Shown: piece after piece, positions 1 through 5,569 of the stretch
Position numbering within the stretch: position 1 is the stretch's first letter
How the letters are laid out: each line of letters starts with the position of its first letter
Origin: Sphingobacterium thalpophilum
Lineage (GTDB): Bacteria; Bacteroidota; Bacteroidia; Flavobacteriales; Flavobacteriaceae
Length of the DNA: 6,064 bases
Reading direction: 5' to 3'
Assembly: GCA_943328865.2 (NCBI GenBank)
Contig: CALQBR020000097.1
Location: 1-6,064, forward strand
Program-made: the position numbers and the translations under genes
The notes under the pieces: model-generated
What the model was told of the DNA's origin: nothing
The model's database searches: none
The model's input: the letters and a program-made list of their open reading frames with translations, nothing else

Positions 1-390
1 CCATTATTAAGAGGCGCTTCCCATCATTTTTACGCTAAGATTATGCGCTATGATATTGAGATTTACGAATGGGAAAAATCGGTCTTACATGGCAAAGCAG
101 CAATAGTGGATAGTCATTGGACTACAATTGGATCTTTCAATTTGAATAAACTAAGTGCTTATGGTAGCATTGAAATGAATGTTGGCATTGAATCCACTTC
201 TTTTTCGAAAAATTACCGAAATCAACTAATTCAAATTATTGAACAATGCCAAAAAATAACCCCAGCATCTTTGTTGAGCCAACAGCACCATTTATCAAAA
301 TACAGAAACCGACTGTGCTATTGGTTTATAAGAACCATATTGATAATTATAACCTATCTCCCCTACAAAAGATTTCTAAAACCAAAATAA
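1..390 (+). CDS. Phospholipase D-superfamily protein, cardiolipin synthase-like (C-terminal part, 5' truncated)
   Basis: The frame is open from base 1 to a TAA stop, giving 129 visible residues; the start lies outside the window. Visible residues 30-37 form a complete phospholipase D HKD motif (HGKAAIVD, H-x-K-x4-D, bases 88-111), followed by the usual G-S-x-N as GSFN (130-141) and then NLNKLSAYGSIEMNV. This is the C-terminal half-site of a two-HKD enzyme, closest in feel to cardiolipin synthases such as ClsB, which condense phospholipids at the inner membrane through a phospho-histidine intermediate. The first HKD motif is not visible, so substrate and exact subfamily cannot be fixed; a phospholipase or another phosphatidyltransferase remains possible. 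After the catalytic domain comes a basic stretch and a hydrophobic segment (313-360) ending in a Lys/Arg-rich tail, plausibly a membrane contact. It converges on queG across 42 bp with no visible terminator between them. Confidence 0.85.
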   Translation, partial: PLLRGASHHFYAKIMRYDIEIYEWEKSVLHGKAAIVDSHWTTIGSFNLNKLSAYGSIEMNVGIESTSFSKNYRNQLIQIIEQCQKITPASLLSQQHHLSKYRNRLCYWFIRTILIIITYLPYKRFLKPK

Positions 391-432
391 AAGGATGCAA
401 AAACTTGGAAAGATTCAGCCTAACAAAAGGAA

Positions 433-1356
433 TTATTTCAAAAATTCAATATTCCGCTTCAGGCCTTCTAATTTTGTTCTTTTAACTGCTGAATTCTTAA
501 AAACCATCTTGAAAGTCGCATCGGTGATTTCTTCGAAATCTTTTTTTGACATAGCAAGTAGCGTAGGGTTTGGGTTAAAAAGTGGTTCGCTATGCGCTTT
601 AGAAAATTTATTCCAGGGACAAACATCCTGGCAAACATCACAACCAAAAGCCCAATCATCAAATTTACCTCTGAACTCTAGGGGGAGATTGTCTTTAAGT
701 TCTATCGTGAAATAGGAAATACACTTACTTCCATCCACTATATAAGGAGCAACAATCGCATCGGTAGGACAAGCATCAATACAGGCCGTACAATTGCCAC
801 AATGATCAGTAGTGGCAGTATCATATTCTAATTCTAAATCAATAATTAATTCGGCTATGAAATAAAACGAACCCACTTGTTTAGTAATCAGATTGCTGTT
901 TTTACCAATCCAACCCAAACCACTTTTTGCTGCCCAAGCTTTATCTAAAACAGGAGCTGAATCTACAAAAGCGCGTCCTGAAATCTCCCCGATAAAAGAT
1001 TGCATTTCAGAAAGCAATGCGTTGAGTTTATCTTTGATTACAAAATGGTAATCTTGACCTAAAGCATATTTAGAAATTTTATAGGAATCTGATTGTTGAA
1101 ATTCTGAAGGGTAATAATTTAATAAAAGAGAGATCACACTTTTGGCGCCATCTACTAATAAAGTTGGGTCAAGGCGTTTGTCAAAATGGTTTTCCATATA
1201 GGCCATTTGCCCGTTGCGTTGATTTTGCAACCAGTTTTCAAGGCGAGGAGCTTCTTGCTCTAAGAAACCAGCTTTAGAAATTCCACAAGACAAAAAACCG
1301 AGGCGCTGGGCTTCGGATTTAATGAATTGCGTGTATTTCGTTTTGTTGTTAATCAA
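433..1356 (-). CDS. queG: Epoxyqueuosine reductase QueG
   Basis: QueG reduces epoxyqueuosine to queuosine in the wobble position of GUN-anticodon tRNAs (Asp, Asn, His, Tyr), using cobalamin and two [4Fe-4S] clusters in the cytoplasm. The 307-residue product has the N-terminal DUF1730-type region with the conserved [11 protein letters not shown] block (132-142); D132 corresponds to the Asp proposed as proton donor in the family. The ferredoxin-like part carries eight cluster cysteines: C186, C189, C192, C196, C212, C239, C242 and C246. The end ([11 protein letters not shown]) matches the family where longer homologues continue into a HEAT-like repeat, so this is the short form (E. coli QueG is about 380 residues). 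The chosen start is TTG at 1356-1354: an in-frame TAA lies at 1362-1360, and the first internal ATG, at residue 51, would delete conserved N-terminal sequence. It lies 55 bp downstream of ruvB on the same strand and is probably co-transcribed. No Shine-Dalgarno is seen. Confidence 0.93.
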   Translation of the reverse strand: MINNKTKYTQFIKSEAQRLGFLSCGISKAGFLEQEAPRLENWLQNQRNGQMAYMENHFDKRLDPTLLVDGAKSVISLLLNYYPSEFQQSDSYKISKYALGQDYHFVIKDKLNALLSEMQSFIGEISGRAFVDSAPVLDKAWAAKSGLGWIGKNSNLITKQVGSFYFIAELIIDLELEYDTATTDHCGNCTACIDACPTDAIVAPYIVDGSKCISYFTIELKDNLPLEFRGKFDDWAFGCDVCQDVCPWNKFSKAHSEPLFNPNPTLLAMSKKDFEEITDATFKMVFKNSAVKRTKLEGLKRNIEFLK

Positions 1357-1411
1357 GACTTAATGATTTAGCAGTAAGCATAATAAAAGAAGCATAAGAG
1401 AATAGAAAAGG

Positions 1412-2434
1412 TCAAAATAACCCGCCTTGGATATTATTTCGAATTTTACCCAAATGAGTATAGGCTTTTTCGGTCACTTCTCTTCCTCTTGGGGTTCGCA
1501 TAATAAAACCCTCTTGAATTAAAAAAGGCTCATAAACCTCTTCGATGGTTTCACTACTCTCGGAAACCGCTGTAGCTAAAGTAGACAAACCAACTGGGCC
1601 ACCTTTGAATTTATCAATAATTGTCGTTAGAATTTTATTATCCATTTCATCCAAACCATGCGCATCCACATTTAGCGCTTTAAGCGAATAGCGTGCAATC
1701 TCAATGTCAATTTTACCATTACCTTTAATTTGAGCAAAGTCACGAACACGACGCAACAAAGCATTTGCTATACGAGGTGTACCTCTGCTTCTACCGGCAA
1801 TTTCAATTGCCGCTTCCATAGTAATTGGCATTTTTATAATTGCCGAACTACGTTCCACAATCGTTGTCAGCAATTCCGTGGTATAATATTGTAAACGACT
1901 TTGGATTCCAAAACGAGCACGCATCGGAGCTGTTAAAAGTCCAGAGCGTGTAGTAGCACCCACTAAAGTAAATGGATTGAGATTGATTTGAACAGTTCTT
2001 GCATTGGGCCCTGATTCAATCATTATGTCAATTTTAAAATCTTCCATTGCAGAATACAAATATTCTTCAACAATTGGACTCAAACGGTGGATTTCATCAA
2101 TAAACAAAACATCTCTTTCTTCCAAATTGGTAAGCAAACCAGCTAAATCGCCCGGTTTATCTAATACTGGACCAGAAGTAATTTTGATTCCCACACCCAA
2201 TTCATTTGCTAGAATATTAGCCAAAGTTGTTTTTCCCAAACCAGGAGGCCCATGAAAAAGGGTGTGATCAAGCGCTTCATTACGTTGATTAGCGGCTTGC
2301 ACAAAAACTTTAAGGTTTTCCAATATTTGATCCTGTCCAGAAAAATCATCAAAAGAGAGCGGTCTCAATTTTTTATCGAGATCTAGTTCTTCGGAATTAT
2401 AATTTTGGTTAGTGGGGTCTAAATTTTCATTCAT
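1412..2434 (-). CDS. ruvB: Holliday junction branch migration ATPase RuvB
   Basis: RuvB is the hexameric AAA+ motor that, with RuvA, drives branch migration of Holliday junctions during recombinational repair before RuvC cleavage. The 340-residue protein is full length (E. coli is 336). Visible landmarks in order are: [11 protein letters not shown] (24-34); Walker [10 protein letters not shown] (62-70, with K68 and T69); Walker B LFIDEIH (110-116, with D113 and E114); sensor 1 GATTRSG (159-165); arginine finger in MRARFG (R174); sensor 2 [12 protein letters not shown] (218-229, R221); and a C-terminal winged-helix DNA-binding domain (about 259-335, GPVGLSTLA and RTPRGREVT). The ATG at 2434 gives a normal N-terminus and no upstream extension is needed. 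No Shine-Dalgarno is evident. ruvA and ruvC are not in the window. queG follows on the same strand after 55 bp. Upstream lies a short spacer and then the terminator of the respiratory operon, so ruvB most likely has its own promoter. Confidence 0.98.
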   Translation of the reverse strand: MNENLDPTNQNYNSEELDLDKKLRPLSFDDFSGQDQILENLKVFVQAANQRNEALDHTLFHGPPGLGKTTLANILANELGVGIKITSGPVLDKPGDLAGLLTNLEERDVLFIDEIHRLSPIVEEYLYSAMEDFKIDIMIESGPNARTVQINLNPFTLVGATTRSGLLTAPMRARFGIQSRLQYYTTELLTTIVERSSAIIKMPITMEAAIEIAGRSRGTPRIANALLRRVRDFAQIKGNGKIDIEIARYSLKALNVDAHGLDEMDNKILTTIIDKFKGGPVGLSTLATAVSESSETIEEVYEPFLIQEGFIMRTPRGREVTEKAYTHLGKIRNNIQGGLF

Positions 2435-2438
2435 AAAA

Positions 2439-2446
2439 CAAAGATA
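2439..2446 (-). promoter_or_regulatory. Candidate Bacteroidota -7 box for ruvB (proximal)
   Basis: Read on the minus strand this is TATCTTTG, an exact match to the Bacteroidota -7 consensus TAnnTTTG. It ends four bases before the ruvB ATG, so a transcript from it would start at or next to the start codon (leaderless or nearly so). No TTG-type -33 element is visible at the usual distance upstream, and such boxes arise by chance in AT-rich DNA, so this is only a candidate. Confidence 0.3.
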
Positions 2447-2487
2447 GAAAAGTTTATTCTTGAATTGCTGAATTATAAAGATGAGTT

Positions 2488-2495
2488 CAAAAGTA
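2488..2495 (-). promoter_or_regulatory. Candidate Bacteroidota -7 box for ruvB (distal)
   Basis: On the minus strand this reads TACTTTTG, also an exact TAnnTTTG match. It would give a 5' leader of roughly 50 bases ahead of ruvB. The T-rich DNA upstream has no clear TTG at the -33 distance. It competes with the proximal box at 2439-2446; the sequence alone does not decide which is used. Confidence 0.3.
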
Positions 2496-2537
2496 AATCA
2501 AGAAAAAAATGGAGATAAAAAATGGAATTAATAAATC

Positions 2538-2566
2538 AAAAAAGCCTTTCTTTTCAGAAAGGCTTT
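2538..2566 (-). terminator. Rho-independent terminator of the actF-ctaC-ctaD operon
   Basis: Bases 2541-2551 and 2556-2566 form a perfect 11-bp inverted repeat (AAAGCCTTTCT / AGAAAGGCTTT) around a 4-base loop. On the minus strand the hairpin runs directly into TTTTTT and then AT-rich sequence, the form of an intrinsic terminator. It sits 20 bp past the ctaD stop codon, in the right orientation to end the respiratory transcript and insulate ruvB. On the plus strand the hairpin is followed only by TTTAAG, so plus-strand termination would be weak, and no plus-strand gene needs it. Confidence 0.92.
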
Positions 2567-2586
2567 AAGAATATCTATATGAAATA

Positions 2587-4383
2587 TTAGTGATGTAAAA
2601 CTTCTTCACCTTCTTTCATTGGAACGTTTTGAGGAACAAAATCTTCATCGTGACCTGGTTTGCTATAGTCATAAGACCATCTGTACACATGAGGAATCTC
2701 TCCAGGCCAGTTTCCGTGGATATGCTCAATTGGAGCAGTCCACTCTAAGGTAGTAGATTTCCATGGGTTTTGAACTGTACGCTTACCATAGAAAATACTA
2801 CTAAAGAAGTTGTATAAAAACACCAATTGGAAAACACCACCTACTAAAGCAAATACAGTAATTAAAACGTTAACATTCTGTAAATCATCAAATAGAGGGA
2901 AATTCGTATTGGTATAATAACGTCTTGGTAAACCCGCTAGTCCAATAAAGTGCATTGGGAAGAAAACACCGTAAGCACAAACAGCAGTAACCCAAAAGTG
3001 AACATAGCCTAAGTTTTTATTCAACATTCTACCAAACATTTTAGGGAACCAATGGTAAATACCAGCAAACATTCCATAAAGGGCAGACATACCCATTACT
3101 AAGTGAAAGTGAGCAACAACAAAATAAGTATCGTGTACATTAATATCCAAAGTACTATCTCCTAGAATAATACCAGTTAGACCTCCAGTGATAAAGGTAG
3201 AAACCATTCCAATAGAGAACAACATAGCAGGGTTCAATTGTAAGTTCCCTTTCCACAGAGTGGTAATCCAGTTAAAGGCTTTTACAGCAGAAGGAATTGC
3301 AATCAACAAGGTAGTAAAGGTAAACACAGATCCCAAGAAAGGATTCATTCCAGAGATAAACATGTGGTGACCCCAAACAATTGTAGATAGAAAGGCAATA
3401 GCCAATACTGATATAATCATCGCACGGTAACCAAAAATTGGTTTACGAGAATTAGTAGCCATTACTTCAGAAACAATACCCATTGCAGGCAAAATAATAA
3501 TATAAACTTCAGGATGTCCTAAGAACCAGAATAAGTGTTCAAACAAAACAGGCGAACCTCCTTGGTAATGTAAAACTTCTCCAGCAATATAAATATCTGA
3601 AAGGAAAAATGAAGTTCCAAAACTTCTATCAAAAATTAACAACAAAGCTGCTGATAATAATACAGGAAAAGAAATCACTCCAATAATAGCGGTAACAAAG
3701 AAACACCAAATCGTTAATGGTAATCTAGTCATTGACATTCCTTTGGTTCTTAAATTAATAACTGTAACGATATAATTTAAAGATCCCATCAAAGAAGAAG
3801 CGATAAAAATGGCCATAGAAACCAACCATAAAGTCATACCCGTACCAGAACCTGGTATTGCTTGAGGTAAAGCACTTAAAGGAGGATAAATAGTCCAACC
3901 CGCTGAGGCAGGTCCAGCTTCAACAAACAAAGAGGAAACCATAATGATTGAAGACAAAAAGAACAACCAATAGGAAATCATATTTAACAACCCAGAGGCC
4001 ATATCCCTTGCACCAATTTGGAGTGGAATTAACAAATTACTAAAGGTTCCACTCAAAGAAGCCGTTAAAACAAAGAACACCATAATGGTTCCATGAATAG
4101 TTACTAAAGCCAAATAGATATCATTATTCATAACCCCATTAGGAGCAAACTTATCACCTAATAAAACATTGAATATTTTAAAAGACTCTTCAGGCCATGC
4201 CAATTGCATTCTAAAAACCAATGACAAAGCAACGCCAATAATACCCATAATAATACCTGTAAGCAGGTATTGTTTGGCAATCATCTTATGATCTATACTA
4301 AAGATGTATTTTGTAATAAAAGTATCTTTGTGGTGATGCTCGTGTTCGTGTTCGTGTCCGTTATCGTGAACTTCTGCTGACAT
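2587..4383 (-). CDS. ctaD: aa3-type cytochrome c oxidase subunit I
   Basis: This is the catalytic haem-copper subunit in the cytoplasmic membrane; it reduces O2 to water at haem a3/CuB and pumps protons. The 598-residue protein has about 12 hydrophobic helices. Visible ligands are H97 (TIHGT, haem a), H290 with Y294 in GHPEVY (CuB and the His-Tyr cross-link), H339 and H340 (WGHHMF, CuB), H425 (haem a3) and H427 (haem a) in VAHFHLVMG. Proton-path residues of A1-type enzymes are kept: D127 (GARDMASGLLN, D path), E292 in HPEVY, and K368 (IPSAVKAF, K path). H417/D418 (Mg-site ligands) and R487/R488 (PRRYY) are also present. The ATG at 4383 yields a His/Glu-rich cytoplasmic N-terminus (residues 6-18), an extra over many homologues. 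The gene is 25 bp after ctaC, is last in the operon, and is followed by the terminator at 2538-2566. Subunit III is not adjacent. Confidence 0.98.
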   Translation of the reverse strand: MSAEVHDNGHEHEHEHHHKDTFITKYIFSIDHKMIAKQYLLTGIIMGIIGVALSLVFRMQLAWPEESFKIFNVLLGDKFAPNGVMNNDIYLALVTIHGTIMVFFVLTASLSGTFSNLLIPLQIGARDMASGLLNMISYWLFFLSSIIMVSSLFVEAGPASAGWTIYPPLSALPQAIPGSGTGMTLWLVSMAIFIASSLMGSLNYIVTVINLRTKGMSMTRLPLTIWCFFVTAIIGVISFPVLLSAALLLIFDRSFGTSFFLSDIYIAGEVLHYQGGSPVLFEHLFWFLGHPEVYIIILPAMGIVSEVMATNSRKPIFGYRAMIISVLAIAFLSTIVWGHHMFISGMNPFLGSVFTFTTLLIAIPSAVKAFNWITTLWKGNLQLNPAMLFSIGMVSTFITGGLTGIILGDSTLDINVHDTYFVVAHFHLVMGMSALYGMFAGIYHWFPKMFGRMLNKNLGYVHFWVTAVCAYGVFFPMHFIGLAGLPRRYYTNTNFPLFDDLQNVNVLITVFALVGGVFQLVFLYNFFSSIFYGKRTVQNPWKSTTLEWTAPIEHIHGNWPGEIPHVYRWSYDYSKPGHDEDFVPQNVPMKEGEEVLHH

Positions 4384-4408
4384 ATTTACTAACTTTAAAT
4401 TATCTTAA

Positions 4409-5551
4409 TTATTTATTTAAAACTACTTGAGCTACAAGCGTAGAATCTTTGGCTTCTGCAACTGGTTCAGGAGCAGGAACAGCAATTGATTCTTTATATA
4501 CTTTAACTAGCGTCTGTTTTTCATTTAACCATTTTTTGTAATCTTCAGGGGTATCTACAATAATCTTCATTTGCATATTGTAATGTGACGCACCACAAAT
4601 TTTGTTACAAAGCAATAAGTAGTCAAAAGTATAAGGATCAAGAGCAGGCTCACCCTTGGCAACTAACTCAGCACTTTTCATTGCTCTAATAGCATTAATA
4701 TTGGCAACTTTTTCAACCATAAAAGGAAAATCTCTGTATTCGGCAGTAGTATAAATAGGTTTGAAAGCAAATTCAGTTACCATACCAGGAACACAGTTCA
4801 TTTGCGCTCTGAAATGAGGCATATAAGCAGAATGTAAAACGTCTTGTGAACGCATTTTGAAATGAACTTTCTTACCTTTTGGAATATGTAATTCCGTTAC
4901 AGTAATATCATCTTGTGCATTAGGATCGGATAAATCAACACCAGTGGTGTTAACCCCTTCAATGTACCTTACATTGGCTTTACCCAATACATTGTCTTTT
5001 CCTGCATAACGCGCTTCCCATCCAAATTGTTTGGCATACAACTCAATAACAATAGTATCCTCATCTTCATCGACAAACATAATATTAGTCCAAGCATAAA
5101 GTCCATAAAGAATTAATACAGTAAGAACAACTGCAGGAATAACACTCCAAATAAATTCAAGTTTGTTACTGTCGGCAAAATACAAAGCTTTATGGTATTG
5201 GCTACCTCTATATTTGAAAGCAAAATAATGAAGTAAAAACTGGGTAATAGTTTGAACAAAAAAGATCAAAACCCATGTAATATTCATTAAGTTATCAACA
5301 TCAGCACCATGTTCAGAAGATGGCGTATGAAGTACTAAATCACTCCATTTTAACAAACCATAAATGGTAAAGATATAAATGAAAGCTAAGAAGCCGAACA
5401 TCAAATAACCTTGAATTTTATTATCATTATCGGAGGCAACTTGGGAATTATCCACATGCTGACCTACTTGAGTCAAATCAAAAATTTTGGTTAATTGCCA
5501 CAAGGCAACAGATAATAAAACTAAAACTATGATTACCAATAAACTTGTCAT
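4409..5551 (-). CDS. ctaC: Cytochrome c oxidase subunit II (CuA subunit), unusual form
   Basis: CtaC takes electrons from a haem c donor through its periplasmic CuA centre and passes them to haem a in CtaD. CuA ligands are visible as H240 (VLHSAYMPHF) and the cluster C315, C319, H323, M326 (C-x3-C-x3-H-x2-M). The canonical two-helix hairpin is residues about 90-112 and 132-155 (LEFIWSVIP motif), but two further hydrophobic segments precede it (2-18 and 47-68). Other oddities are Lys at 317 where the family has a Glu between the two Cys, an aromatic patch reduced to QFGWEARY (175-182), about 40 extra residues between H240 and C315, and an Ala/Pro/Val-rich tail (355-380). At 380 residues it is longer than typical subunit II. 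No C-x2-C-H is present, so this is not a caa3 fusion. It lies 18 bp after actF and 25 bp before ctaD. The ATG at 5551 is the start and no Shine-Dalgarno is seen. Confidence 0.96.
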   Translation of the reverse strand: MTSLLVIIVLVLLSVALWQLTKIFDLTQVGQHVDNSQVASDNDNKIQGYLMFGFLAFIYIFTIYGLLKWSDLVLHTPSSEHGADVDNLMNITWVLIFFVQTITQFLLHYFAFKYRGSQYHKALYFADSNKLEFIWSVIPAVVLTVLILYGLYAWTNIMFVDEDEDTIVIELYAKQFGWEARYAGKDNVLGKANVRYIEGVNTTGVDLSDPNAQDDITVTELHIPKGKKVHFKMRSQDVLHSAYMPHFRAQMNCVPGMVTEFAFKPIYTTAEYRDFPFMVEKVANINAIRAMKSAELVAKGEPALDPYTFDYLLLCNKICGASHYNMQMKIIVDTPEDYKKWLNEKQTLVKVYKESIAVPAPEPVAEAKDSTLVAQVVLNK

Positions 5552-5569
5552 CTGTTTAAACTTTAAATA

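Noticed and set aside
468..662. Minus-strand 64-codon frame inside queG.
   Set aside because: Alternate frame across the QueG cluster-binding region, which is itself complete with eight Cys; no frameshift is needed.
246..715. Two plus-strand open frames (246-485 and 395-715) overlapping the PLD-family gene end and queG.
   Set aside because: They lie out of frame or antisense over genes with full motif support, and their translations show no recognisable domain.
1376..1397. 8-bp direct repeat AAGCATAA (1376-1383 and 1390-1397) between ruvB and queG.
   Set aside because: Only two short AT-rich copies at 14-bp spacing; too little to support an operator, and its two ATGs are already covered by the mini-ORF finding.
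2004..2255. Plus-strand open frame antisense to ruvB, and a similar one at 3188-3370 antisense to ctaD.
   Set aside because: Antisense shadows of strongly conserved coding sequence; no independent evidence of translation.
2481..2531. Plus-strand 16-residue ORF ([16 protein letters not shown]) just before the 2541-2566 hairpin, with a weak TATTCTTG box upstream.
   Set aside because: Short, Lys/Asn-rich, typical of chance in AT-rich intergenic DNA. The hairpin has its T-run on the minus strand, so it belongs to ctaD, and the upstream box mismatches the consensus.
5498..5551. CtaC N-terminus considered as a lipoprotein signal, as in some bacterial COX2.
   Set aside because: There is no Cys near the end of the first hydrophobic segment, so no lipobox.
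5554..5561. Perfect palindrome GTTTAAAC in the actF-ctaC gap.
   Set aside because: Eight bases in an AT-rich 18-bp intra-operon spacer; no second copy or regulator binding context, so likely chance.
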